Shown: piece after piece, positions 25,832 to 34,397 of the stretch
Layout: the number at the start of each line of letters is the position of its first letter
Position numbering within the stretch: position 1 is the stretch's first letter
NCBI RefSeq assembly: GCF_006152065.1
Contig: NZ_VDFW01000020.1
Coordinates: 1-64,000 of the forward strand
DNA: 64,000 bases
Origin: Amycolatopsis alkalitolerans
Lineage (GTDB): Bacteria; Actinomycetota; Actinomycetes; Mycobacteriales; Pseudonocardiaceae
Direction of reading: 5' to 3'
Program-made: the position numbers and the translations under genes
Notes under the pieces: model-generated
Seen by the model: only the letters and a program-made list of their open reading frames with translations
Databases searched by the model: none
Told to the model about the DNA's origin: nothing

Positions 25832-27430
25832 ATGGCTAGCAGGTTCACGTCCCGGATCGAGGTCGCCGGTCCCCAGGGGGAACGCTTCGACGAGATCCTC
25901 ACCCCGGCCGCGGTGGACTTCATCGCCAAGCTGGACAACGCGTTCGCCGGCCGCCGGCGCGAGCTGCTCGACGCGCGCCGGCAGCGCCGGGAGAAGCTCG
26001 CCTCCGGTGAGCAGCCACTCGATTTCCTGCCGGAGACCCGATGGATCCGCAACGACCCCTCGTGGCAGGTGGCCCCCGCGGCGGCCGGCTTGGAGGACCG
26101 GCGCGTGGAGATCACCGGCCCGACGGACCGCAAGATGACCGTCAACGCGCTGAACTCGGGTGCGAAGGTGTGGCTCGCGGACTTCGAGGACGCGACCTCG
26201 CCGACCTGGGCCAACATCATCGGTGGCCAGCTGAACTTGTACGACGCGATCCGCCGCGGCATCGACTTCTCCAGTGGCGGCAAGCAGTACGCGATCGGAG
26301 ACGACCCGGCCACCATCGTCGCGCGCCCACGGGGCTGGCATCTGGTGGAGAAGCACATCCGCATCGACGGCCGCCCGGTCTCCGCGAGCCTGGTGGACTT
26401 CGGGCTGTACTTCTTCCACAACGCCCGCCAGCTGCTGGCGCGCGGCACCGGCCCGTACTTCTACCTGCCGAAGCTGGAAAGCCACCTCGAAGCGCGGCTG
26501 TGGAACGAGGTCTTCCTGATGGCGCAACGGGAACTCGGCATCCCGCGCGGCTCGATCCGGGCGACGGTGCTGATCGAGACGATCACCGCGGCGTTCGAGA
26601 TGGAGGAGATCCTCTACGAGCTGCGTGAGCACGCCTCGGGGCTCAACGCCGGCCGCTGGGACTACATCTTCAGCCTCATCAAGAACTTCGCCGGGCACGG
26701 GGCCGATTTCGTGCTGCCGGACCGGGCGCAGGTGACGATGACGGTGCCGTTCATGCGGGCCTACACCGAACTGCTGGTGAGCACCTGCCACCAGCGCGGG
26801 GCTTACGCGATCGGCGGGATGGCCGCGTTCATCCCGAGCAAGGACCCCGAGGCCAACGCCACCGCGCTGGAAAAGGTGCGGCAGGACAAGGAACGCGAGG
26901 CCGGCGACGGTTTCGACGGTTCCTGGGTCGCGCATCCGGGCCTGGTGCCGGTGTGCGACGAGGCTTTCACCGAGGTGCTCGGCGGCTGGCCGAACCAGCT
27001 CGGTCGGTTGCGGGACGACGTCTCGGTGTCCGCCGACGACCTGCTCAACGTGGCGACCGCCGGCGGTGAGGTCACCGAGAAGGGCGTTCGCGGCAACATC
27101 AACGTCGCGCTGCGCTACATCGACTCGTGGCTGCGGGGGACGGGCGCGGCGGCGATCTTCAACCTGATGGAGGATGCCGCGACGGCCGAGATCGCGCGGT
27201 GCCAGGTGTGGCAGTGGGTCCGCAACGGCACGAAGCTCGGCGACGGCACCGCGGTGACGCCGGAGCTGGCGCGGGCCTGGCTGGACGAGGAACTCGCCGC
27301 GATTCGCGCCGAACTGGGCGACGGCCGTCTCGACGATGCCCGCGAGATCTTCGTGGAGACGGCGCTGGGTGACCGGCTGCCGAGCTTCCTGACGACCGGC
27401 GCCTACGCCCGGTACCTGACCGATCTCTGA
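25832..27430 (+). CDS. aceB: Malate synthase A
   Basis: A 532-residue enzyme that condenses glyoxylate with acetyl-CoA to malate, the second glyoxylate-shunt step. The family A signature [20 protein letters not shown] (about residues 265-284) and the [20 protein letters not shown] block with the magnesium-binding glutamate are present. It is the short AceB type rather than the 720-residue GlcB form usual in mycobacteria. GAGAGG precedes the ATG at 25832. It lies directly downstream of aceA and presumably shares RamB control. Confidence 0.96.
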   Translation: MASRFTSRIEVAGPQGERFDEILTPAAVDFIAKLDNAFAGRRRELLDARRQRREKLASGEQPLDFLPETRWIRNDPSWQVAPAAAGLEDRRVEITGPTDRKMTVNALNSGAKVWLADFEDATSPTWANIIGGQLNLYDAIRRGIDFSSGGKQYAIGDDPATIVARPRGWHLVEKHIRIDGRPVSASLVDFGLYFFHNARQLLARGTGPYFYLPKLESHLEARLWNEVFLMAQRELGIPRGSIRATVLIETITAAFEMEEILYELREHASGLNAGRWDYIFSLIKNFAGHGADFVLPDRAQVTMTVPFMRAYTELLVSTCHQRGAYAIGGMAAFIPSKDPEANATALEKVRQDKEREAGDGFDGSWVAHPGLVPVCDEAFTEVLGGWPNQLGRLRDDVSVSADDLLNVATAGGEVTEKGVRGNINVALRYIDSWLRGTGAAAIFNLMEDAATAEIARCQVWQWVRNGTKLGDGTAVTPELARAWLDEELAAIRAELGDGRLDDAREIFVETALGDRLPSFLTTGAYARYLTDL

Positions 27431-27499
27431 CTCGCCGTTTTCCCTCCTCCTGACGGGGAGAGCGGTGCGCGCTGGTCTCTGGCCGGACAGCGCGGAAAG

Positions 27500-27535
27500 G
27501 CCCGGTGGGAGCCCCAACTCCCGCCGGGCACTTTT
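27500..27535 (+). terminator. Rho-independent-like terminator after aceB
   Basis: GCCCGGTGGGAG pairs with CTCCCGCCGGGC (one G-T wobble) across the loop CCCCAA and is followed by ACTTTT. It lies 70 bp after the aceB stop and 42 bp before the next gene. Confidence 0.75.
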
Positions 27536-27576
27536 CGCACTAGCGGGGAGAACGCTGGTTCTCTATGCTCTCGGTC

Positions 27577-28032
27577 ATGAGCCGACCACCGTTCCCGCCG
27601 TTCGACGAGACCACCGCCGCCCAGAAGGTCCAGGCCGCGGAAGACGCCTGGAACACGCGTGACCCGGAGAAGGTCGCGCTGGCCTACACCGAGGATTCGG
27701 TGTGGCGTAACCGCGATCAGCACGTGGTGGGGCGCGCGGAGATCGTGAAGTTCCTGACGTCGAAGTGGGAACGGGAACTGGACTACGCGCTGCGGAAGGA
27801 ACTCTGGGGTTTCCGCGGGAACCGGATCGCGGTCCGCTTCCAGTACGAGTCGCACGACGCGTCGGGGCAGTGGTTCCGCAGCTACGGCAACGAACTGTGG
27901 GAGTTCAGCGACGACGGCCTGATGCGCCGCCGCGAGGCGAGCATCAACGACCTGCCGATCAACGAGCAGGACCGCCGCATCTTCGGCCCGCGGCCGGAGG
28001 AGGAACGCGGCAAGTCCTTCCCGCTGTTCTGA
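27577..28032 (+). CDS. DUF1348 / NTF2-like protein
   Basis: A 151-residue cone-barrel protein of the NTF2-like superfamily, DUF1348 branch: [28 protein letters not shown] near the N-terminus and IAVRFQYE...GNELWEF later. These proteins are small enzymes or ligand binders; the role is unknown. The ATG at 27577 is preferred because TATGCT lies exactly 7 nt before it, suggesting a leaderless transcript. The ATG at 27565 overlaps that hexamer. Confidence 0.8.
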   Translation: MSRPPFPPFDETTAAQKVQAAEDAWNTRDPEKVALAYTEDSVWRNRDQHVVGRAEIVKFLTSKWERELDYALRKELWGFRGNRIAVRFQYESHDASGQWFRSYGNELWEFSDDGLMRRREASINDLPINEQDRRIFGPRPEEERGKSFPLF

Positions 28033-28059
28033 GACCGTCGTGGTGCGCCGGAAAACCCG

Positions 28060-28089
28060 TTGGCGAACCACGGCGACCACTGCTAGCTT
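28060..28089 (+). promoter_or_regulatory. Candidate sigma-70-type promoter
   Basis: TTGGCG and TAGCTT are separated by 18 bp, placing a transcription start near 28097, about 30 bp before a strong ribosome-binding site and a 16-codon open frame. Predicted from sequence only. Confidence 0.35.
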
Positions 28090-28126
28090 TCCGGAGGCCG
28101 TGCGAGAGAACGAGGAGGTGGTACCC

Positions 28127-28177
28127 GTGAACTTTTCGACCTGGGTGCTCCCCTCCGGGGTCACGGTCGGGCGGTAG
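28127..28177 (+). CDS. Putative 16-residue leader peptide
   Basis: GTG at 28127 follows a strong GAGGAGGT sequence and opens a short frame encoding MNFSTWVLPSGVTVGR before TAG. The strength of the ribosome-binding site contrasts with the tiny product. It lies 46 bp upstream of the alpha/beta hydrolase gene, so it could be a regulatory upstream ORF. No known leader family is recognised and translation is not proven. Confidence 0.35.
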   Translation: MNFSTWVLPSGVTVGR

Positions 28178-28223
28178 GTCGTCCGGGAGCGCCGTTTCAC
28201 GAGCACTCCCGAAAGGCACGACC

Positions 28224-28949
28224 ATGCGATTCACTTCCGAACAGCGCCTCGACGACGGCGTCCTCGAACGCGAATTCACCCTCGGCGGGGTCCCCGGCAT
28301 CCTGTGGACGCCCGGAGCCGCACCGGCCCCGCTGATCCTGCTCGGCCACCCCGGCGGGCTGCGCAAGATGTATCCCCGGCTGGTGGCCCGGGCCCGGCAC
28401 GCCGCGGCGGAGGGCTACGCCGCGGCCACCATCGAACTCCCCGGCAGCGGTGACCGGCCCCGTTCCGCCGCCGCCGAACAGGCCCGCGCCGACCTGCGCC
28501 GGGCGCTGCGGGCCGGCGAGCCGGTCGCCGACGAGATCGTCGACCGGCTCGTGCTCCCGCTGGTGGAAGCGGCGGTCCCGGAATGGCGGGCCGCCCTGGA
28601 CGCCCTCCTTGCGCTGCCCGAGATCGGCGGGCCGGTCGGGTACGCGGGAGGTGTGATCGCCATCGGCATCCGGCTGGCGGTGGTCGAGCCGCGCATCTCG
28701 GCCGCCCTGCTGTTCGCCGGGAGTTTCGTGCCCCGCGCCCTGTTCGAGGAGGCCCGGCAGGTCACCATTCCGCTGCAGGTCCTGCTGCAGTGGGACGACG
28801 AAGGAAACGACCGGCAGCTGGCGCTGGACCTGTTCGACGCCTTCGGCACCAAGGAGAAGACGTTGCACGCCAACATGGGCGGGCACACCGGCGTCCCGCA
28901 GTTCGAGGGGGACGCCGGGAACCGGTTCTTCGCCCGGCACCTGAAGTGA
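28224..28949 (+). CDS. Alpha/beta hydrolase with serine nucleophile replaced
   Basis: A 241-residue alpha/beta-hydrolase-like protein (dienelactone-hydrolase-type fold). LLGHPGGLRKMY forms the oxyanion region, an acid is available in WDDEGN (about 190-195) and the histidine is H221 in MGGHTGVPQ. The expected nucleophile elbow GxSxG reads GYAGG at residues 139-143, with alanine 141 (codon GCG at 28644-28646) in place of serine. If this is the true elbow, the protein cannot work as a serine hydrolase. Upstream are a possible leader peptide and promoter; downstream is a decayed insertion sequence. Confidence 0.8.
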   Translation: MRFTSEQRLDDGVLEREFTLGGVPGILWTPGAAPAPLILLGHPGGLRKMYPRLVARARHAAAEGYAAATIELPGSGDRPRSAAAEQARADLRRALRAGEPVADEIVDRLVLPLVEAAVPEWRAALDALLALPEIGGPVGYAGGVIAIGIRLAVVEPRISAALLFAGSFVPRALFEEARQVTIPLQVLLQWDDEGNDRQLALDLFDAFGTKEKTLHANMGGHTGVPQFEGDAGNRFFARHLK

Positions 28950-28956
28950 GGCCGGG

Positions 28957-29449
28957 CCGACAGGCCTCAAGCGGCTGGAGGATCGGCAGGCGTTGTGCGG
29001 GATCTTGTTCGTGACGTGCTGGCGCCGGTTACGGGACTGGTCCGACGCCGGAGTGTGGCAGCAGTTGCACGAAGTGTTGCTGGTCAGGTTGACCGCGGCC
29101 GGGTTGATCGACTGGTCCCGCGCCGCGATCGAGCGGGAACCGCAATGACGTCACCCAACTCGCCCCGCTGACCGGGCCGCCCGCCGGTCCGCGGGCGGCC
29201 CGGTCGCCCACGCCGACGCCCGGACACGTTGTATGCCGATCGCGCCTACGGCTTCGACAAGCACCGCGAACTGGTGCGCGCCAAGGGCATCGACCTCAAG
29301 TTCGCCCGGCGTGGCACCGAGCACGGTTCCGCCGCCTGCGCATCCGCTGGGAAATCCGCGACGACATCCATGAAGCCTTCCTCAGCATCGCCAGCAGCAT
29401 CATCTGCTGGCGCCGACACAAACAACAATCAATCTGTTACGACCCCTAA
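28957..29449 (+). mobile_element. IS5-family transposase remnant
   Basis: Pieces of an IS5-type DDE transposase occur in different frames. CWRRLRDWSDAGVWQQLHEV (about 29018-29077) matches the N-terminal region. YADRAYGFDKHRELVRAKGI (about 29232-29291), with the conserved aspartate in ADRAY, leads into FARRGTEHGS. A third frame gives RRLRIRWEIRDDIHEAFLSI and ends near SICYDP at 29449. At least two frameshifts and a deletion of the central part make it non-functional. Terminal inverted repeats were not identified. Confidence 0.75.
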
Positions 29450-30699
29450 GGCGCGAACACGTTGCCCGTCGGGATCTTCGGGCGCCCCAGGTCCTCCTGC
29501 TCCCCGACGCGAGCGCGCCGGTAGACCCGCACGGTCGCTTCGGCGATGCGCGCCCAGTCGAAATCCTCGGCCAGGCGCGCCCTGGCCGTGCGCGCCCGCC
29601 GCCGGGCCGCCTTGCGGTCGGTGAGGACCGAGTCCACCGCGGCCCGGATGGCGGCGCTGTCCCCGGGCTCGAACGCGAGGCCGGTGATGCCGTCGATGAC
29701 CACTTCGCCCAGCCCGCCGGCCGTCGAGGCGACCAGCGGCGCCTCCGCGGCCGCGGCTTCCAGCGCGACGATCCCGAACGGCTCGTACCGGCTCGGCAGG
29801 ACGACGGCGTCCGCGGCGCACAGCGCCGTGCGCAACTCACGGTCCGGCAGGTGCCCGGCGAAGTGCACTGCCCGGCGTATCCGCAGCTTCCGCGCCTGCG
29901 CGAGCAGTTCCTCCTGATGCCGCCCGCGCCCGGCGACGACCAGCCGGGTGCCCGGATGATCGCGGCGGATCGCCGGCAGCGCCGCCAGCAGATCCTGCAC
30001 GCCTTTCTCCCATTCGAGCCGCCCGAAATACAGCAGCAGGGGATCGCCCTCCGGCGCGAACGACTTGCGGGCGCGGGCGACGTCCTCCGGCCGAACGCGC
30101 CAGCCCCGCTCCTCGATGCCGTTGTGGATCACCGTGATGTCGTCCGCCGGGATCTCGAACAGGCCCGCGACCTCGTTGCGCATGGCCTGCGAGCAGGTGA
30201 TCAGCTCGTCCGCCCTGTTCGCGAGCCACCACTCCGCCGAGTGCACCTGCTGGTTCAGCGGATGGGACAACCACCCCGAGTGCCGCCCCGCCTCGGTCGC
30301 GTGGATCGTCCCGACGAGCGGCTTTCCGGATGCCTCGGCGAGCGCGATGGCGGGATGCGCGACGAGCCAGTCGTGCGCGTGCACCACATCCGGTTGCCAG
30401 GTCCGCAGCAGCTCCAGGCCCCGGCGCACCATGGCGTGGCCCATCGCGAGCGTCCACGCGACGAGATCCTGCTCGAACGTCACGTGCATCGGGTCCTCCG
30501 CGACCCGGATCACCCGCACCCCGTCGACCAGGCGATCCGTGGTCGGATGCGTCTGCGCGTCGGTGCCCGAGACGTGCCGGCACAGCACCACGACCTCATG
30601 CCCGTCGCGCGCCAGGTGGCGGGCCAGTGCGTGCACGTGGCGCGCGAGCCCGCCGACGACGACCGGCGGGTACTCCCAGGACAACATCAGCACGCGCAT
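29446..30699 (-). CDS. GT4 alpha-glucosyltransferase, Rv3032-like
   Basis: A 417-residue retaining glycosyltransferase of the GlgA/GT4 type. The N-terminal domain begins MLSWEYPPVVVGGLARHV, the glycogen-synthase-like signature, and the C-terminal domain carries LLLYFGRLEWEKGVQDLLAAL and the sugar-nucleotide-binding E(x7)E block SRYEPFGIVALEAAA. It matches M. tuberculosis Rv3032, which elongates the alpha-1,4-glucan of methylglucose lipopolysaccharide (MGLP). The branching enzyme and methyltransferase genes lie directly upstream on the same strand. It is 42 bp from the GH57 gene. The donor (UDP- or ADP-glucose) is not visible. Confidence 0.88.
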   Translation of the reverse strand: MRVLMLSWEYPPVVVGGLARHVHALARHLARDGHEVVVLCRHVSGTDAQTHPTTDRLVDGVRVIRVAEDPMHVTFEQDLVAWTLAMGHAMVRRGLELLRTWQPDVVHAHDWLVAHPAIALAEASGKPLVGTIHATEAGRHSGWLSHPLNQQVHSAEWWLANRADELITCSQAMRNEVAGLFEIPADDITVIHNGIEERGWRVRPEDVARARKSFAPEGDPLLLYFGRLEWEKGVQDLLAALPAIRRDHPGTRLVVAGRGRHQEELLAQARKLRIRRAVHFAGHLPDRELRTALCAADAVVLPSRYEPFGIVALEAAAAEAPLVASTAGGLGEVVIDGITGLAFEPGDSAAIRAAVDSVLTDRKAARRRARTARARLAEDFDWARIAEATVRVYRRARVGEQEDLGRPKIPTGNVFAP

Positions 30700-30741
30700 G
30701 GGCCGAGGTTACTCACTAGTCAACTAAAGTCCGAATGACAC

Positions 30742-32196
30742 TCACAACAGCCGGGCGTCGAGTTGCCCGAAGACGCGGTCTTCCAGCGGCAGCGGGCGTT
30801 CGCCGCGAAGGACGGCGCCGAAGCGTTCGGTATGCACGCGGGCGCGGCGGCGGGCGTAGTCGGCGGCCGAGTCCTTGGTGACCATGAACGCCCAGTCGCT
30901 CGACAGCGCCAGCATCGCCTCGTTGACCGCCAGGTCCAGCACCGGGTCGCGTAGCGGTCCCGGCCGCACGGCCAGCAGGCGCCGCTGTAGTGCGGCGTTG
31001 TCCTCGACCATGTCCGCGACCTGCTCGCCGTCCCAGACCCGCCAGTCCTTGCCCGAACCCCACGACGACGCGGGCAGGTCGACCGGCGGGCCGAGGTGCC
31101 CAGCCTCCAGCGCGCCCCGCAGTGTGGTGACCCGGACCCCGGCCTCGGGGAGCGCGCGCAGGATCCCGTCGAGCCAGGCCGGGCCCTCATGCCACCAGTG
31201 CCCGAACAGTTCCGTGTCGTAGGCCGCGACGACCAGCGCCTCCTTGCCGTTCCGCGCGCGCAGGCGGCGCAGCCTGGTGACGACCGTGTCCACGAAGTCC
31301 TTGACGTGCAGGCGAAGGGTGTCCGCGGCGAGCGCCGGTTCGTAGGGCGCCTTGTCCGGAGGCGCGACCTGGTGACCGGTGACCCGCGACGGCTTCATCC
31401 CGACCTCGTGCGCCCAGGTGTGGAAGTCGCGGTAGTTCGCGTGCCCGGGGTAGCCGGCCTTCGGCGACCAGACCCGGTAGGTGACTTCGAGGTCGCGGCC
31501 GAAGCAGACGACGTCCGACGAACCGACCGTTCGCGCCGCCGAGGTGTCACCGCGCAGCGAGGGGCCGTCGACGAGGAACCGTTCGACCCCGGCGGCGGCG
31601 TAGCCGTCCTCCATACCGGGCGCGTACCCGCATTCCGGCGCCCAGATGCCCGCCGGGCGGTGGCCGATCCGCAGTCCGGTGTCGTCGAGCCCGGACCGGA
31701 GGGCGAACGCGCGGATCCGCTCGTCCAGCAGCGGCTGGAACGGGTGCGTGAGCGGACCGCCGATCAGCTCGATCGTCGCGGCGTCCACAAGGGACCGGAG
31801 GATCGGCGAAAACCCGTGCCGCCACTGGGTTTCCAGGTCTTCGGTCGCGTGCAGCGCCGCCCGGTGCTCGGCCGCGCCGAGTTCGCGGAGCACGGGCTGG
31901 CCGCGCCACAACGTGCTCGCGTGCAGCGCGCGCAGTTGCCAGTGACCGAGCCACTCGTGGAACGTGCGCAGGCTGTACGGATCGTCCAGTTGCGCGGCGA
32001 GGACCGGTGTCACGCCCAGGGTGAGCACGTCGCGGCGGCCCTCGCCGGCGAACCGGCGCAGGAGTTCGACGACCGGCAGGTAGGAATGCGCCCAGGCCTG
32101 GTAGAGCCATTCCTCGCCGACCGGCCACGAGCCGTGGTGCGGCAGCCAGGGCAGATGGCTGTGCAGGACCAGGCAGAACGTGCCTTCGCTGGTCAT
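30742..32196 (-). CDS. GH57 1,4-alpha-glucan branching enzyme, Rv3031-like
   Basis: A 484-residue glycoside hydrolase family 57 enzyme. The first conserved region is LHSHLPW, the nucleophile glutamate lies in GIWAPECGYAPG and the acid/base aspartate in AAYDTELFGHWWHEG. The C-terminal DUF1957 part is present. It would branch the glucan made by the neighbouring GT4, as proposed for Rv3031 in MGLP synthesis. The ATG at 32196 overlaps the methyltransferase stop by 4 bp, so the two are translationally coupled. Confidence 0.9.
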   Translation of the reverse strand: MTSEGTFCLVLHSHLPWLPHHGSWPVGEEWLYQAWAHSYLPVVELLRRFAGEGRRDVLTLGVTPVLAAQLDDPYSLRTFHEWLGHWQLRALHASTLWRGQPVLRELGAAEHRAALHATEDLETQWRHGFSPILRSLVDAATIELIGGPLTHPFQPLLDERIRAFALRSGLDDTGLRIGHRPAGIWAPECGYAPGMEDGYAAAGVERFLVDGPSLRGDTSAARTVGSSDVVCFGRDLEVTYRVWSPKAGYPGHANYRDFHTWAHEVGMKPSRVTGHQVAPPDKAPYEPALAADTLRLHVKDFVDTVVTRLRRLRARNGKEALVVAAYDTELFGHWWHEGPAWLDGILRALPEAGVRVTTLRGALEAGHLGPPVDLPASSWGSGKDWRVWDGEQVADMVEDNAALQRRLLAVRPGPLRDPVLDLAVNEAMLALSSDWAFMVTKDSAADYARRRARVHTERFGAVLRGERPLPLEDRVFGQLDARLL

Positions 32197-32966
32197 GGCC
32201 GCACCGCCACCGCGACGAGATCGAGGCACCGCGCCAGGTTTTCGCCGGTGATCTCGAAGTCCTCCGCACGGATCGCGGTGATGTCGGCCAGCAGCTCCGC
32301 CGGCCATTCGGCCTGCCCCGGCAATTGGCCCATGACGACGTCGAGCTGCGCGTCAATGATCGAATGATCGTACTTTTCGTCGAGCGCGCGCAGCGCGGCA
32401 CCGTGCTGCAAGCCGTGCAAGAGCTCGACCTCGAACCCGGCCTCGCGCAGCAGCTCATCCAATTCGGACGGTGCGAGTTCGCGGGTGTGGTACGGGTTCA
32501 GCGGGGTGTCGCTGTCCGGGGTGAAGGTCAGGCGGTTCGGGGTGGTGACGACGAGCCGCCCGCCCGGCCGCAGCACGCGGCGGCATTCGGCGAGGAACCC
32601 GGCCTGGTCCCACAAGTGTTCGAGCACCTGGAAGTTTGCCACGACGTCCACAGTGGATGATGCGACCGGCAGGAAGGCGAGATTCCCCCGGACCGTCCCC
32701 AGCTGTGGATAACGCCGCGCGACGTGGCGCACGGTCGGCTCGTCGTAGTCGAGCGCCAGCACCCGGGCGGCGCGCTTCGCGATCAGCGCCGCGCCGTAGC
32801 CCTCGCCACATCCGGCTTCGAGCACGGTCGCGCCCGAGCAGTGGGGGAGCAGCGCGAGGTAAGCGGCCTCATGCCGGCGGAACCAGTAGTTCTCCTCCGG
32901 GATGCCGGGCACGGTCCGTTCCCCGGTCAGGTGCAGCGCCTCGGTGCGCGCGGATGAGGTCGTCAC
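32193..32966 (-). CDS. SAM-dependent methyltransferase, Rv3030-like
   Basis: A 257-residue class I methyltransferase. Motif I is VLEAGCGEGYG (about residues 45-55), followed by LALDYDEPT, FQVLEHLWD and RPGGRLVVTTPNR. By context it is the counterpart of Rv3030, an MGLP-associated methyltransferase believed to act on the polysaccharide. GTG at 32966 has AGGG 7 nt upstream and removes a poorly conserved upstream extension. It is the first gene of the three-gene operon and its stop overlaps the GH57 start by 4 bp. Confidence 0.88.
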   Translation of the reverse strand: MTTSSARTEALHLTGERTVPGIPEENYWFRRHEAAYLALLPHCSGATVLEAGCGEGYGAALIAKRAARVLALDYDEPTVRHVARRYPQLGTVRGNLAFLPVASSTVDVVANFQVLEHLWDQAGFLAECRRVLRPGGRLVVTTPNRLTFTPDSDTPLNPYHTRELAPSELDELLREAGFEVELLHGLQHGAALRALDEKYDHSIIDAQLDVVMGQLPGQAEWPAELLADITAIRAEDFEITGENLARCLDLVAVAVRP

Positions 32967-33019
32967 CCGCCCGACCCTACTGGGTGAAACGGCGCGCGCC
33001 GGACGGGTGTGGTGCAGCC

Positions 33020-33257
33020 TCAAGCACTGGTGAGACGATGTCGCTCCGCGTCCAGCGGCTCGATCTCGGCCAACTCGGTACCGAGGCGATCGCGTTCCTT
33101 CTCCAGGTCATAGCGGGCCTGCGATGTCACCCAGAATTGGGCAGACGTGCCGAAGAACCGCGCCGACGTCTTCCGGGCCCGCGTCGGTCCACCGAAAGCA
33201 GACCCGGTACTGGTCTTTGATCCGGATGCCGTGCTGTCCCGCTCGATCAGACGTCAT
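33020..33257 (-). pseudogene. Decayed higBA toxin-antitoxin module
   Basis: The upstream half starts at an ATG (33257) and reads GQHGIRIKDQYRVCFRWTDA, the C-terminal half of a HigB/RelE-type toxin. About 35 codons in, another frame takes over with QFWVTSQARYDLEKERDRLG, the C-terminal region of a HigA antitoxin, ending at the TGA at 33020-33022. The toxin N-terminus and the DNA-binding part of the antitoxin are both missing, as expected after an internal deletion joining the two genes. It lies between the ATPase-like gene and the MGLP operon. Confidence 0.75.
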
Positions 33258-33265
33258 GGCTGCTC

Positions 33266-34081
33266 TTACGGCCACTTCCGCAGCACGACCGACCAGGAGG
33301 CGTCGTCCACCCGGAACTCGGGCACCGGACTGCCCGCGCGGGCCATCGCGTTGCGGATGCGCCAGATGCCCCGGCCGAAGCGGTTCACGTAGCCCAGTGC
33401 CTTCATCGCCTTCGCCAGCCCCGGGTTGCGGTAGTCGTTGACGCGGTCGAAATTGTCCACTCGCACCTGACCGTACGGTCCGCCGGGGTTCGTGACCTCG
33501 ATCCGGTCGTCGAACCAGGCGATGCGCACGGGCGCGTTGGACCGCTCGTAGTCGCGGTGCATGAGCGCGTTCATGCACGTCTCGCGCAGCGCCTCCAGCG
33601 GATAGTCCGGCTGCGTCTCCTCGCGGAACAGGCCCTCGCCCTCGGTGAGTTTCGTGCGCAGGTTCGCGCTGAGCAGGGCACTCAGCCTGGTCGCGGTGCC
33701 CACCAGGTTCCCGCGCAGCTCATGCTGATCACCGACCGGCGCGCCGAGATCCAGCCCCTGGTACCTCACGAACTGCACGTACGCCCCCGGCACATGCGCG
33801 CTCGGATCCTTGCCGATCGCCATTACCCCGAGGTTCGTCGGCGCGCCACCGGGCGTGGTCAGGCGCAGCCACGCCAGATCGGCCGCGACCGGGCGCTGGT
33901 TGTCCTCCAGCGATTCGATCGCCACGACCGACGGCAGATACGTGGTCTGGAACAGTCGAAGGTCGAGGTCGTTCTCGTCCGCGGTCTGGGCCGGTCTGGC
34001 GTCGAACGGAGCGGCCGCGAACCTCCTGATCTCGGCCACGAGCCGCTGCTCGTCGCCGATAGCCTCGTGAGTTGTCGTCAC
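33266..34081 (-). CDS. ATP-binding protein with RecG-like C-terminal domain, lacking the N-terminal AlbA_2 domain
   Basis: A 271-residue protein. The C-terminal part has ALRETCMNALMHRDY (about 162-176) and VNRFGRGIWRIRNAMARAG (about 232-250), typical of the GHKL-like HATPase_c_4 domain of AlbA_2/Schlafen-type regulators, preceded by the usual YVQFVRYQGLDLG segment. Family members carry about 150 further N-terminal residues (AlbA_2 domain), absent here; the reading starts near the usual inter-domain linker. It may be a 5'-truncated relic. The neighbouring higBA debris supports local decay. Confidence 0.65.
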   Translation of the reverse strand: MTTTHEAIGDEQRLVAEIRRFAAAPFDARPAQTADENDLDLRLFQTTYLPSVVAIESLEDNQRPVAADLAWLRLTTPGGAPTNLGVMAIGKDPSAHVPGAYVQFVRYQGLDLGAPVGDQHELRGNLVGTATRLSALLSANLRTKLTEGEGLFREETQPDYPLEALRETCMNALMHRDYERSNAPVRIAWFDDRIEVTNPGGPYGQVRVDNFDRVNDYRNPGLAKAMKALGYVNRFGRGIWRIRNAMARAGSPVPEFRVDDASWSVVLRKWP

Positions 34082-34167
34082 CCCAGCGCTCCCTTGGCTC
34101 GTGCGGCTGGGGGCACCCTATCGGGTGACGGTGGCGGAATGTTACAGGTCTGCCGAAACGGCTTCGA

Positions 34168-34335
34168 TCACCGCGGACGGCGCCGTCCTGCCACCTGCTG
34201 CCGCACCTTTTCCACGGCGTCCTTCGCCTGCTGGCGGCGGCGCGGGTCGTTCGCGAACTGCTTCGCCTGCGCGATCGCGCGCCTGCCCTGCGGGCTGCTG
34301 GCGAGCCGGGCGAGCCTGGTGAACAGCGAGGCCAC
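34168..34335 (-). CDS. Small basic conserved protein
   Basis: A 55-residue, highly basic protein reading LARLASSPQGRRAIAQAKQF and then KDAVEKVRQQVAGRRR. I recognise it as a type of small helical protein common in actinobacteria, function unknown. GTG at 34335 is preceded by GAGGAAAG 3-10 nt upstream. It lies 62 bp downstream of degV on the same strand and is probably co-transcribed with it. Confidence 0.65.
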   Translation of the reverse strand: MASLFTRLARLASSPQGRRAIAQAKQFANDPRRRQQAKDAVEKVRQQVAGRRRPR

Positions 34336-34397
34336 TGCTTTCCTCCCGATTGTCGGCTTTTCCAGCCAACGGTCCGGCGGCGGTGGCGGTTCCCGGC

